Shown here: piece by piece, positions 1-8,785 of the stretch
Layout: every line of letters begins with the position of its first letter
Numbering within the stretch: position 1 is the stretch's first letter
Assembly: GCF_002079055.1 (NCBI RefSeq)
Contig: NC_047495.1
Coordinates: forward strand, 310,001 to 374,000
DNA from: Saccharomyces paradoxus
Lineage: Eukaryota > Ascomycota > Saccharomycetes > Saccharomycetales > Saccharomycetaceae
Reading direction: 5' to 3'
Length of the DNA stretch: 64,000 bases
Notes under the pieces: model-generated
Databases searched by the model: none
The model's input: the letters and a program-made list of their open reading frames with translations, nothing else
What the model was told of the DNA's origin: nothing
Made by a program: the position numbers and the translations under genes

Positions 1-296
1 TACAGTACAAGGCAGCATAGCAGCGAACAAGGATGCTTGCAATGACAGTTCCACAAATGATTACTACGAGGTTCTTTTAAACATTATATGGGGACTTATT
101 GACAAATTGTGATATTACACTTTTGAGTGACATTGGCCGTTTAAGTATGAAAATAAATCCTTCTGTTATTTTGAATCATAACTACGAATTTCAAAACTCT
201 TTGAATGCAGTCTTTTAATTTGCCATATTCTGGAAATGAAAAAGCTTTCGAGAAATATTTACTAACAATATTGAAATTTTTTCCTCATTTTAACAG
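1..296 (+). other. RPL2B: RPL2B intron, 3' part
   Basis: The window opens inside the single intron of RPL2B. A perfect yeast branch-point box TACTAAC lies at 260-266, followed by a T-rich tract and the 3' splice site AG at 295-296. In S. cerevisiae the first exon is only ATGG, and the frame here (GT AGA GTT ATT...) completes Gly2-Arg-Val-Ile after such an exon. The 5' splice site, exon 1 and promoter lie left of the window and cannot be seen. Confidence 0.93.
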
Positions 297-1057
297 GTAG
301 AGTTATTCGTAACCAAAGAAAGGGTGCTGGTTCTATCTTCACTTCTCACACCAGATTAAGACAAGGTGCTGCCAAGTTGAGAACTTTGGATTATGCTGAA
401 CGTCATGGTTACATCCGTGGTATCGTTAAGCAAATTGTCCACGACTCCGGTAGAGGTGCTCCATTAGCCAAGGTTGTTTTCCGTGACCCATACAAGTACA
501 GATTACGTGAAGAAATCTTCATTGCTAACGAAGGTGTCCACACTGGTCAATTCATTTACGCCGGTAAGAAGGCTTCTTTGAACGTCGGTAACGTCTTGCC
601 ATTGGGTTCCGTCCCAGAAGGTACCATTGTCTCCAACGTTGAAGAAAAGCCAGGTGACAGAGGTGCTCTAGCCAGAGCTTCTGGTAACTACGTTATCATC
701 ATCGGTCACAACCCAGATGAAAACAAGACCAGAGTCAGATTACCATCCGGTGCCAAGAAGGTTATCTCTTCTGACGCCAGAGGTGTCATCGGTGTCATTG
801 CCGGTGGTGGTAGAGTTGACAAGCCATTGTTGAAGGCTGGTCGTGCTTTCCACAAGTACAGATTGAAGAGAAACTCTTGGCCAAAGACCCGTGGTGTTGC
901 CATGAATCCAGTTGATCACCCTCACGGTGGTGGTAACCATCAACATATTGGTAAGGCTTCTACTATCTCTAGAGGTGCCGTTTCTGGTCAAAAGGCTGGT
1001 TTGATTGCTGCCAGAAGAACCGGTTTACTACGTGGTTCTCAAAAGACCCAAGATTAA
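297..1057 (+). CDS. RPL2B: 60S ribosomal protein L2 (uL2), exon 2
   Basis: This exon encodes residues 2-254 of uL2, a core protein of the large subunit at the peptidyl-transferase centre. With a 4-nt first exon the total is 765 nt, giving 254 residues, the normal family length. The reading frame starts at the splice junction, not at the first internal Met (377), because the 26 preceding codons encode the conserved uL2 N terminus ([13 protein letters not shown]). The conserved C-terminal loop [18 protein letters not shown] is present, including the His that is universal in uL2. Codon use is strongly biased to preferred yeast codons, as expected for a ribosomal protein. S. cerevisiae has an identical-protein paralogue, RPL2A. 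The position next to VID28 at the left of this syntenic block identifies this copy as RPL2B. Confidence 0.97.
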
Positions 1058-1325
1058 TCTTTTTAGTTTTGGTTTCTTCCTTCTGTCATATTATTTTATC
1101 AATTTTCTTTAAATATTATATAATTTAATCCGAAACGTTCCTTATAAAGTGATATTTCCATGCATACTTTTTTTTTTGACATGGTGTTGAATATGCTCAG
1201 TCCCTCCGGATCACGCAGACATTTTAGCAAAGCGTATGTTTGCAGTTATGAATGCTTCTGAGATAGTACTATTTAGAAAGCTAAATCATATATTTTTTGT
1301 AGAAATTACTGCGAGTCTGGCACAC

Positions 1326-4088
1326 TCATTTAACTTTCAAAAGCAAGTCCATGTGATATAGCAACGTTCTGGCTTTTTCTCTGACAGATAACGACTCGTC
1401 TGTGATGTTCTTTTTAACTAGATCGTATAATCCCACTTCCACGAGTTTTCTACATCTTTCTACCGTGGCACGTGTGACTTGTACATTTGATGTGCTGCCT
1501 TTTGCAGCGGGAGTGCGAACAAACTCATCATCGTCTTCGTCATCTTCGTTATCGTCATCTTCATCATCATTGGCATTACTACTGCTATCATCGCCATCTG
1601 GCTCGTCGAAGTACTTCCCTCTGAAATACCCACCAGCAACAGATTCGTTATACCCTATTGTTACCGTCGATTGCGGGTTTTCTGAATCGCCTGGTGAATG
1701 CCTTGGTTCCAGACCATTTTCAATCGCGTATTGGGTATAATGTGAAACTGATGAATTCCAAAGTAAGTTATTAAGTACCCAGAGGCATGCCAATTTCAAA
1801 TTGCTGTCGTTACCGTAACTTGAACTATCGTTTGTTGTTTCTACCAATATTTCACTCATAATGTTCAGTATTTCGTCCTGTTCAATGACTAGTTGCTTTT
1901 TATTCTCATTTACTGCCGCTAGATTCACAATTATGTATAAGATACCTTCCATGGCCTTCTTTTGTTGGGTATCTAATGGATTCAAAAGCCTCATCTTTTT
2001 TGCTAGGAATTCAAAAAGGTATGTTGATCCAATAGTAATCTTATTCCCTGTCTGGGGATCGATCTTGTATTCAACATCTTTAAATTTTTCCAAAAGAATA
2101 TTAACGATCTTCCTTGAGTTACAAGTCAAGTTTCTGAGCAACTGGAAACATTGAGCTTGTACTGCCCAGCATGGATCGTTAATAAAATCCAAAATTAAAG
2201 TCATCGGGATTTTGGCCAAAAGTTGGAACTTCTCTTCGTTTTGGCAGTTGTACATTAAATGCCTTAACACCCATAAGGAGTTTGCCTTCACTTCATGCAC
2301 TGGTATACTTTCCAAAGCGGTCCTTCTTTCATCCTCGTTATCGTCCCAGACCTTTTTCGAGTTAAACAATGGATCGGTTAACACTTTTTCGATTATATCG
2401 ATTATGCCGTTTCTCAGCATAAATGACTGCAAATTAGAAAATTCCACCACGAAATTACAGATACTGCCCAGAGTAATGCCCATAATCACAATTTCCGGTT
2501 TCATAAAATCTTGTCCAGCAAAATAGCATTCCTTAGTCAACGTATATGTTTTACTCAGTATCTGTAAAAGTAGCTGTGCAATTTTGTTTCTTTTCAATGT
2601 TGTCCTAAGAGCTGAAACACTTCTTGAGAATGATTTCAGCAATAGCAACCAAGCTGCTACGAAATCGTGGTCATATATTGGGGGCAAGCACATAGAATGA
2701 GTTTCCGCAACCGTTTCCCTTATCTCATCCTTCAGAGATATAAAATCCTGTATCAAAGTGATGTGGGATTCCAACCCGTATTCTAAATGATTTAACAACA
2801 ACGTATCATTCAGCAGTAACAGGCGGTATTTTTCGTCCGATGCTGCAAATGACGCACATATTTTGATAAATTTTGTAGTTGTCTTCAAAGTAGCTTCATT
2901 CTGTTGTGGTAAAGAAAGACATTGCGCAAAACGAGACAGAACACAAAATATGACGTTTGTATGGGCGAGTGTTGTGAGAATAGGATTATTCATTGGAGTA
3001 ATCTCGTTATATAATACAACCAATGAATCCAGTATATCGAATGGATCAAACCACCAAGGTAGTGGATCATAATTAAATGACTCAACTAGATATGGCAGTA
3101 TTTTCTCGAGCGTACGGGAATCCTCCCATTTCTTATCCTCTGTGAAGTACGGTTGTATTAAGAACTTTAAGGAGACGCATCTAATGTTAACGTCATTACT
3201 CTTCAAGAGACCGAAAACGAACATCTTGAACGTCGAATCATTCCGTAATTTTCGATCACCTGGTATCACATAATGGTATCTTAAATATAGAAGGAGCGCC
3301 AATGATAGTAAACTAGAATCATACATGTTTGAGATATTGATTTTTTTAGGAATTGCACGGGTGCAGTCAACACCTTTATTGTCGAAGGGATCGTTCTTAA
3401 CGCTGGATGGTGACGCTGGCCTGGATACTTTTAGCCGCACTATATATTTGAGACTTATCTGATCCAAATACTTCGTTGATATCTTAACTATTATGTGTTC
3501 AAGGGAATCAGCCATTTTAAAATCTTGATAGTGTGAGATTTCTGTCACTTCTCTTTCTTGCTCCATAAACTTGGTCCGGTTAAAATCGCTGCAATTTTTC
3601 TCGTCTACAAGTGAAAACAACTTCAATAATTCAATTATTGTAATCACCTCATCAGTTTTGCATTTGCTTCTCAACAGTTTATGGTTGACCAAGTGGATGA
3701 ACCCGGTCTGGAGGTACTGTAGGTCTGGAAAACCACAATTTGGATAAACTTCCGCACACAGATTTAGAAGTTTTACGTACTTATAGTTCGTCGAAGAATC
3801 GTTTTTAGTAAAGCTGCCTGCCAGGGTCATGGACTTATAAATTGCGGACACAATATCAAGGTAACATGTGCCTACCATATCTCTTTGTTGCGGTTCTAGG
3901 TGTAAAAGGGTATATAGCAGATCCAATTTCGCATTCTTTAACTCTAATCCATCATCTGCCCCAATAGACAACAAACACTGAAAAATCTGGCACTTCGGAG
4001 CCAGAAAGTAATCTACTTTAGCCAACTGGTCTCCCACCAGGGCATTACTGATCTTTTTGAGACTCTCCAGGGAATAAGCCACCGCCAT
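1326..4088 (-). CDS. VID28: GID/CTLH ubiquitin ligase scaffold subunit Vid28/Gid5
   Basis: The 920-residue protein (about 921 in S. cerevisiae) is the armadillo-repeat subunit of the GID E3 ligase. That complex degrades gluconeogenic enzymes such as Fbp1 when glucose returns; Gid5 bridges the catalytic core to substrate receptors such as Gid4. The sequence is a leucine-rich helical repeat array throughout (for example the stretch KANSLWVLRHLMYNC and later LACLWVLNNLLWN, typical ARM helices). It is interrupted near residues 822-862 by a run of Asp/Glu/Asn/Ser encoded by a GAT/GAC/GAA-rich tract (1520-1620). ATG is at 4088. The gene is convergent with RPL2B (268 bp between stops) and divergent from SNL1 (486 bp). 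Identification is by recognition of the protein and by synteny. Confidence 0.95.
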   Translation of the reverse strand: MAVAYSLESLKKISNALVGDQLAKVDYFLAPKCQIFQCLLSIGADDGLELKNAKLDLLYTLLHLEPQQRDMVGTCYLDIVSAIYKSMTLAGSFTKNDSSTNYKYVKLLNLCAEVYPNCGFPDLQYLQTGFIHLVNHKLLRSKCKTDEVITIIELLKLFSLVDEKNCSDFNRTKFMEQEREVTEISHYQDFKMADSLEHIIVKISTKYLDQISLKYIVRLKVSRPASPSSVKNDPFDNKGVDCTRAIPKKINISNMYDSSLLSLALLLYLRYHYVIPGDRKLRNDSTFKMFVFGLLKSNDVNIRCVSLKFLIQPYFTEDKKWEDSRTLEKILPYLVESFNYDPLPWWFDPFDILDSLVVLYNEITPMNNPILTTLAHTNVIFCVLSRFAQCLSLPQQNEATLKTTTKFIKICASFAASDEKYRLLLLNDTLLLNHLEYGLESHITLIQDFISLKDEIRETVAETHSMCLPPIYDHDFVAAWLLLLKSFSRSVSALRTTLKRNKIAQLLLQILSKTYTLTKECYFAGQDFMKPEIVIMGITLGSICNFVVEFSNLQSFMLRNGIIDIIEKVLTDPLFNSKKVWDDNEDERRTALESIPVHEVKANSLWVLRHLMYNCQNEEKFQLLAKIPMTLILDFINDPCWAVQAQCFQLLRNLTCNSRKIVNILLEKFKDVEYKIDPQTGNKITIGSTYLFEFLAKKMRLLNPLDTQQKKAMEGILYIIVNLAAVNENKKQLVIEQDEILNIMSEILVETTNDSSSYGNDSNLKLACLWVLNNLLWNSSVSHYTQYAIENGLEPRHSPGDSENPQSTVTIGYNESVAGGYFRGKYFDEPDGDDSSSNANDDEDDDNEDDEDDDEFVRTPAAKGSTSNVQVTRATVERCRKLVEVGLYDLVKKNITDESLSVREKARTLLYHMDLLLKVK

Positions 4089-4574
4089 AGGTTAACCGTA
4101 ATATATTAACAATCGAACACGATGCGCAACAATACAAATACACTGCAAGTTTCCGCCATGAAGATCATCTTCTTAGGCCTCAGTTTGTAGTGATATCCCT
4201 ATAAAGTGTTATAACCTAATCAGAATAGTTCGCGCCCCTTCAGTCTAGTCACTTCCAACGGATGACGAATATAAGCTCAAAGGCACCATACATTAGAATA
4301 CCATTTCGAGTAACACCAGTTCAATTGGCAAACATGCATTCTCTAGGTCGCCTTTGGACTTGAAGGAGACCTGTGGCTAAAGAATTTTATAAATGGAAAA
4401 TTCTTAACGCAAACAGTTCAGCTTTCCTTTACTATTATTTGGTCCATGATGAAAAAAATATCGCGAACTGACATAACTAGTAGAAAAAAAGATAGAAATC
4501 AATATTATAGTGCTGCTTTCAATTGGGTATTTTGATAAAAAGGTAGCACCAGTAGGGCGATTGCACGTTTTGTA
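4089..4574. promoter_or_regulatory. Divergent VID28/SNL1 intergenic region
   Basis: These 486 bp lie between two divergent starts and must hold both promoters. I see A/T-rich stretches and no site I can assign to a named factor, and no RNA gene or repeat. Confidence 0.5.
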
Positions 4575-5054
4575 ATGTCACATAACGCAATGGAGCACTT
4601 GAAGAGCAAGTTGAGCAAAACAAGCACCTCGACCTACGTTCTCTTGGCCGTGATTGCTGTCGTATTTTTGGTTACAATCAGAAGACCCAATGGTAGCAAG
4701 GGGAAAAGCAGTAAAAAGAGGGCCTCGAAGAAGAACAAGAAAGGCAAGAATCAATTTGAGAAGGCGCCAGTTCCTTTGACTTTGGAAGAACAAATCGACA
4801 ATGTGTCGTTGCGGTACGGAAACGAGCTGCAAGGTCGTAGTAAGGATCTAATAAATAGATTTGATGCGGAAGATGAAAAGGATATCTATGAGCGTAACTA
4901 CTGCAACGAGATGCTTTTGAAGCTGCTGATTGAGTTAGACGGCATTGATTTGATCAATGTGGATGAGTCCCTAAGAAAGCCGTTGAAGGAAAAAAGGAAA
5001 GCCGTCATAAAGGAAATCCAGGCTATGTTGAAAAGTTTAGACTCTCTTAAATAA
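4575..5054 (+). CDS. SNL1: Membrane-anchored BAG-domain Hsp70 nucleotide-exchange factor Snl1
   Basis: This 159-residue protein (same length in S. cerevisiae) is an ER and nuclear-envelope tail-type protein. Its cytosolic BAG domain binds Hsp70 and stimulates nucleotide exchange; it was found as a suppressor of nup116 defects and also associates with ribosomes. A hydrophobic span at residues about 21-35 (YVLLAVIAVVFLVTI) is the membrane anchor. A Lys/Arg/Ser-rich linker (about 36-62, many KK pairs) follows, consistent with ribosome contact. The helical BAG region occupies about 70-159, ending IKEIQAMLKSLDSLK. The start ATG at 4575 gives the family N terminus MSHNAMEH. Confidence 0.95.
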   Translation: MSHNAMEHLKSKLSKTSTSTYVLLAVIAVVFLVTIRRPNGSKGKSSKKRASKKNKKGKNQFEKAPVPLTLEEQIDNVSLRYGNELQGRSKDLINRFDAEDEKDIYERNYCNEMLLKLLIELDGIDLINVDESLRKPLKEKRKAVIKEIQAMLKSLDSLK

Positions 5055-5180
5055 ATTTGTATTTTTAGTTCATAGATAACGGTTCTTGCCGAATTCATAA
5101 ACGGTGTACATTTCGGTACGCATGTATGTTTGTTATGTTGGAGATGCGTTGTTCCTGTTTTTCCATCATGCTGAAACATG

Positions 5181-5212
5181 GCGTGTAATTACTGAAAAAG
5201 GAAATTACATGG
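5181..5212 (+). promoter_or_regulatory. alpha2-Mcm1 operator of an a-specific gene
   Basis: The 32-bp element has the classical a-specific-gene layout. Two inverted alpha2 half-sites (GTGTAATTAC on the left and AATTACATGG on the right) flank a central Mcm1 P-box-like core (GAAAAAGGAA). In alpha cells Mat-alpha2 with Mcm1 recruits Ssn6-Tup1 to repress such genes; in a cells Mcm1 activates them. The site lies about 235 bp upstream of the BAR1 start, matching the known regulation of BAR1 as an a-specific gene. Confidence 0.88.
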
Positions 5213-5311
5213 CGAGTGTCACATAATGGTGATAATAACAAGCATACACAGTATGCTATTCTGAAACGTACCACATTATAGCTAGGAAATGTTTTTTTTT
5301 TTGACAATAAG

Positions 5312-5319
5312 TATAAAAG
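5312..5319 (+). promoter_or_regulatory. TATA-like element of BAR1
   Basis: TATAAAAG fits the yeast TATA consensus (TATAWAWR) and lies 127 bp upstream of the BAR1 ATG, downstream of the alpha2-Mcm1 operator. The spacing suits a regulated TATA promoter. Assignment is by motif and position only. Confidence 0.55.
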
Positions 5320-5445
5320 AGAAGAGAGAATACGACCAGTTTTGGCATACCACATACTTTAATGATCGTTGCTGGTTTAATTCTGGTACTTACCTCTCGC
5401 TTAAAAACGATATTAACATAAAAAGAGTATCGCAAAGTGCATGAA

Positions 5446-7209
5446 ATGTTTATAATAAATATCCTTTGTTTAAAACTCATACTGGCGGGTTTCGCCATCA
5501 TTAATACCATTGCTGCCTTAACAAACGATGGTACCGGTCATTTAGAATTCTTTCTACAGCAAGAAGAGGGGATGTATTACGCAACAACCTTAGATATAGG
5601 TACGCCGTCTCAACAACTGACAGTATTGTTTGATACCGGGTCTGCTGATTTTTGGGTTATGGATTCTAGCAATCCTTTTTGCTTACCAACTTCAAATACG
5701 TCATCCTATTCAAACGCAACTTACGATGGCGAAAGGGTTACGCCCTCAGTTGATTGCGGGTCTATGAATACTTACAACGACAATAGCTCTTCCACCTATC
5801 AAAATCTGGATAATGGTAGATTCTACATTACTTATGCTGACGAAACATTTGCTGACGGCACTTGGGGGACGGAAACTGTATCAATTAATGGAATTGACAT
5901 CCCTAACATCCAGTTTGGTGTAGCTAAATATGCTACGACACCCGTTAGTGGTGTCCTGGGAATTGGGTTTCCTAGAAGGGAGTCCGTTAAGGGCTATGAA
6001 GGTGCTCCTAACAAATATTATCCTAATTTTCCACAAATCTTGAAAAGTGAACAAATCATTGATGTGGTCGCATATTCTTTGTTCTTGAACTCGCCTGATT
6101 CTGGTGCTGGCTCGATTGTTTTTGGTGCCATTGATGAATCAAAGTTCTCCGGTGATTTGTTTACTTTCCCTATGGTAAATGAATATCCCACAATAGTCGA
6201 TGCACCTGCGACGTTAGCAATGACTATACAAGGTTTAGGCGCTCAAAACAAAAGTAACTGTGAACATGAAACGTTTATGACGACCAAGTACCCGGTATTG
6301 TTGGACTCAGGAACCTCGCTATTGAATGCGCCCGAGGTCATAGCAGATAAAATGGCTTCTTTTGTAAACGCGTCCTATAGTGCAGAGGAAGGTATATACA
6401 TATTAGATTGCCCAGTATCTGCAGATGACGTAGAATACAATTTTGACTTCGGCGATTTGCAAATAAGTGTTCCACTAACTAGTCTGATTTTGAGTCCCGA
6501 GACGGAAGGTGGTTATTGTGGGTTTGCGGTCCAGCCAACAAACGATTCGATGGTTTTGGGCGATGTATTCCTGTCCTCTGCATATGTTGTATTCGATCTC
6601 GATAATTATAAAATATCTCTAGCACAGGCAAATTGGAACGCTAGTGAGGTTTCGAAAGAACTAGTGGAAATTGGGACAGATGGGTCTATTCCAGGCGCCA
6701 AGACTGCTACAGCTGAACCCTGGTCCACTAACGAACCTTTTACAGTCACCTCTGATATTTACTCATATATCGCCTGCAAGAGTAAGCCTTCCGTTCAATC
6801 ACCAACAGCCTTTTCGTATATTGTACAAACGAGCGTGGAAACTCGCAACTGCTCTATAAAAGTACCAGGCGCCAGATCAACGACTATTTTAAGCAAAACT
6901 ACTCAATACAGTGATATGCACCAAACTATAAAGGCTACCACAAAAAAATCAAACGGTACTAAATTAAAATCATCTTCGACTACGGAGAATTCAGGCGGTG
7001 TCCCGGTTCCCACCTCGATTTCTTTAGATACAGGGTTTACCCATTCGATATCCCAAAACACCAGCAGTCCAAGTGTAGTAGAGCATTCTACGCTCAACCC
7101 AACAGTTGTGCATGAAACTAAAAATCGACCTGCTCACAAGACAATCATAACAGAAACTGTTACGAAGTATTCTACAGTCCTGATAAATGTCTGTAAGCCA
7201 ACATATTAA
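5446..7209 (+). CDS. BAR1: Barrier pepsin, secreted aspartyl protease that cleaves alpha-factor
   Basis: The 587-residue protein is the secreted aspartyl protease that a cells use to destroy alpha-factor pheromone, setting pheromone sensitivity and adaptation. A hydrophobic signal peptide (about residues 1-24) precedes a pepsin-fold domain. The catalytic aspartates are in DTGS (Asp63) and DSGT (Asp287), at the same positions as in S. cerevisiae. Many N-glycosylation sequons and a Ser/Thr-rich C-terminal third follow; that third is much more divergent than the catalytic domain. The start is placed at the ATG 5446 because it aligns with the S. cerevisiae start and yields 587 residues; the three codons before it begin with GTG. 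The upstream operator makes it a-specific. Divergence from S. cerevisiae in this protein is the clearest sign that the window is from a sister species. Confidence 0.95.
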   Translation: MFIINILCLKLILAGFAIINTIAALTNDGTGHLEFFLQQEEGMYYATTLDIGTPSQQLTVLFDTGSADFWVMDSSNPFCLPTSNTSSYSNATYDGERVTPSVDCGSMNTYNDNSSSTYQNLDNGRFYITYADETFADGTWGTETVSINGIDIPNIQFGVAKYATTPVSGVLGIGFPRRESVKGYEGAPNKYYPNFPQILKSEQIIDVVAYSLFLNSPDSGAGSIVFGAIDESKFSGDLFTFPMVNEYPTIVDAPATLAMTIQGLGAQNKSNCEHETFMTTKYPVLLDSGTSLLNAPEVIADKMASFVNASYSAEEGIYILDCPVSADDVEYNFDFGDLQISVPLTSLILSPETEGGYCGFAVQPTNDSMVLGDVFLSSAYVVFDLDNYKISLAQANWNASEVSKELVEIGTDGSIPGAKTATAEPWSTNEPFTVTSDIYSYIACKSKPSVQSPTAFSYIVQTSVETRNCSIKVPGARSTTILSKTTQYSDMHQTIKATTKKSNGTKLKSSSTTENSGGVPVPTSISLDTGFTHSISQNTSSPSVVEHSTLNPTVVHETKNRPAHKTIITETVTKYSTVLINVCKPTY

Positions 7210-7404
7210 GAAAGCTGGAGCATAATTCCTTCATAGCATAGAAACATAAAATATATAGTCATTTTTAATACACGAAAAAAGTTATAAAAAAAAAGAGGGA
7301 AGTTCTAATGACCTTATTGGGGATATAATATGGAGCAGCAATATCGAGCAGTCATCACCGTGTCGAATAAGTTGCATGTTATTCTTGGAAGATACCAAAA
7401 AAAT
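7210..7404. other. Intergenic region between BAR1 and tRNA-Asp
   Basis: A short A/T-rich 3' region of BAR1. The run of A at 7397-7403 is the Pol III terminator (T run on the minus strand) of the tRNA gene that follows. I see nothing else. Confidence 0.6.
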
Positions 7405-7476
7405 CTCCGCGACGGGGAATTGAACCCCGATCTGGCACGCGACAAGCGCCCATTCTGACCATTAAACTATCACGGA
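7405..7476 (-). tRNA. tD(GUC): tRNA-Asp (GUC)
   Basis: On the minus strand the 72 nt fold as a complete cloverleaf. The acceptor stem UCCGUGA pairs with UCGCGGA, the discriminator is G, the anticodon loop is CUUGUCGCG (anticodon GUC), and the T-arm contains GGUUCAAUUCC. There is no intron. A T run directly downstream on the minus strand serves as Pol III terminator. The gene is base-for-base identical to the second copy at 19294-19365. Confidence 0.97.
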
Positions 7477-7631
7477 ATGTTAAAGACGGTTTTTGTCATG
7501 GTTGAAACTGGATAACGTACCTTGATAGTAACAACTATGTCGCAGATGAAACGCTAACGATTACTTAAAAGGGTAATTGCCAATTACATCAGAAACGACC
7601 GAAGACACATCGTCTCAAACAGTATTAAATT

Positions 7632-7947
7632 TGTTGGAATGAAATTCTAATATCATCTATTTAGTATTATATTATCACATGCGGTGCAAGAGGATGGCAT
7701 AAAGATTGAGAAACAGTCATCCAATCTAATGGAAGCTGAAATGCAAGGATTGATAATGTAATAGGATAATGAATGACAACATATAAAAGGAAAGAAGATA
7801 AGGTAATAACACTATGTAGAACTATCGATTCCCTTTTGTGGATTCCTATATCCTCGAGGAGAACTTCTAGTATATTCTGTATACCTAATTATAGTCTTTA
7901 GTAACAATGGAATCCCAACAATTATCTAACTATTCACCCAAATCTCA
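7632..7947 (+). mobile_element. Solo LTR (delta), Ty1/Ty2 family
   Basis: A 316-bp LTR of the Ty1/Ty2 delta type runs from the terminal TGTTGGAAT to TCTCA. It carries the family landmarks GGATTGATAATGTAATAGGA, the CTCGAGGAGAACTTCTAGTA block and the AATGGAATCCCAACA segment. It starts 155 bp upstream of a tRNA-Asp gene, the usual target zone of Ty1-like elements. It is about 95% identical by eye to the solo LTR at 19464-19781. No matching 5-bp target duplication flanks it, and no internal Ty coding region is present. It is a solo fossil, probably reshaped by LTR-LTR recombination. Confidence 0.92.
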
Positions 7948-8068
7948 GATTCCCTTTTGTGGATTCCAATATCTCGAGGAGAACTTCTAGTATATTCTGT
8001 ATGCCTAATATTGTAGTCGTTAGCAACAATGGAATCCCAACAATTATCCAATTATCCCATAATTCTCA
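7948..8068 (+). mobile_element. Partial Ty1/Ty2-family LTR, 3' part
   Basis: Directly abutting the previous LTR, these 121 bp repeat its 3' third (7827-7947) in the same orientation, from the GATTCCCTTTTGTGGATTCC block to a terminal TCTCA. The two copies differ at many positions, so this is not a fresh duplication. It is better read as the remnant of a separate, older LTR insertion. Confidence 0.85.
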
Positions 8069-8101
8069 CCAACAATTGTCAGCAAATTTCCACATTCTTC
8101 A
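8069..8101 (+). mobile_element. Short LTR 3'-end remnant (Ty1-type tail)
   Basis: Thirty-three bp beginning CCAACAATTG and ending CCACATTCTTCA resemble the extreme 3' end of a Ty1-type delta as I recall it. They follow immediately after two other LTR 3' ends in the same sense, which supports reading them as a third, oldest piece of the stack. The piece is too short for a firm family call. Confidence 0.5.
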
Positions 8102-8119
8102 CAAAGTTATCACGGCATC

Positions 8120-8440
8120 CTATTGTTCTTCATTCTCCTGAAAGAAATAGTAGTATTCTGGTAAACTGGTACCATTCTCATCAGCAAAAGTGAGACTATC
8201 CCAGTATTCACCCATTTCGTGAACCCACTGCGTTGCATTCTCCAAAGTTGGCACTAGGTGAGTTGCCACTAACTCTTCCGTGCAGCCGTTTATTGCTGAT
8301 ACATTCAAAACATAGTCACCTAACATAGGGTTGGTTGTGTAAGAGATATAACAGTTTCCAGGCGTTAATTCCTCCCAATTCATCAACAGGTTTGCTGAGT
8401 CATTGCTCATTATAGTTGTTATACTGCAGGGATATTTCAT
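8120..8440 (-). CDS. YIL014C-A: Orphan protein of unknown function (YIL014C-A position)
   Basis: A 106-codon frame starts at ATG 8440 and ends at TAG 8120. Its position between BAR1 and MNT3 and its strand match the uncharacterised S. cerevisiae gene YIL014C-A; I assign it by synteny and do not know a function. The product is acidic, with three Cys (residues 5, 30 and 54). It has four N-glycosylation sequons (NDS, NVS, NAT, NGT), which would suit a secreted domain, yet no signal peptide is visible. Codons upstream of the ATG remain open for only a few residues before an in-frame stop. The end lies 18 bp from the LTR stack. It could be a genuine small gene or the surviving part of a larger one. 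Confidence 0.6.
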   Translation of the reverse strand: MKYPCSITTIMSNDSANLLMNWEELTPGNCYISYTTNPMLGDYVLNVSAINGCTEELVATHLVPTLENATQWVHEMGEYWDSLTFADENGTSLPEYYYFFQENEEQ

Positions 8441-8712
8441 CTCGATGTTCACTTCTTCCAAGAAGAAAAATCGTTAAATAAAAGTAGGCCTCGAGCCACT
8501 TCAATTCTTTGAACTTTTCAATCCCAAGCATCTAACCTGGTTGTTTAATCACGATAATTCAGAAAATATGCACAAGCTATTTATAGAATGATATAAGCAG
8601 CCGAGTTTGAAGTGCTTAAGGGTTGGTTGCAAAAGGCTGTCAGAACCACTGTTGAGCGCCATCTTAGATAAATAGTATTACACCTTGGACACCACCAAAC
8701 TAACAAATACGA
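8441..8712. other. Intergenic region upstream of tRNA-Thr
   Basis: 272 bp between YIL014C-A and the tRNA-Thr gene. I see no LTR end, splice signal or further gene. Confidence 0.5.
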
Positions 8713-8785
8713 GCTTCTATGGCCAAGTTGGTAAGGCGCCACACTAGTAATGTGGAGATCATCGGTTCAACTCCGATTGGAAGCA
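8713..8785 (+). tRNA. tT(AGU): tRNA-Thr (AGU)
   Basis: The 73-nt gene folds as a complete cloverleaf. The acceptor stem GCUUCUA pairs with UGGAAGC, the discriminator is A, the anticodon loop is ACUAGUAAU (anticodon AGU, read as IGU after modification), and the T-arm contains GGUUCAACUCC. There is no intron. A run of seven T (8787-8793) follows as the Pol III terminator. Confidence 0.97.

Larger units (their letters stand above)
5055..5445 (+). promoter_or_regulatory. BAR1 promoter region
   Basis: These 391 bp separate SNL1 and BAR1. They contain the a-specific-gene operator at 5181-5212, a poly-T tract at 5291-5302 and a TATA-like TATAAAAG at 5312-5319. Right before the BAR1 start lies an upstream ATG (5441) whose four-codon frame overlaps the BAR1 ATG. 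Confidence 0.7.

Noticed and set aside
1402-1740. 112-codon Ser-rich frame antisense to the VID28 acidic tract
   Set aside because: It is the complement of Asp/Glu codons; the VID28 frame is long and conserved.
5437-5445. BAR1 start three codons upstream
   Set aside because: That codon is GTG. ATG 5446 aligns with the S. cerevisiae start and gives 587 residues.
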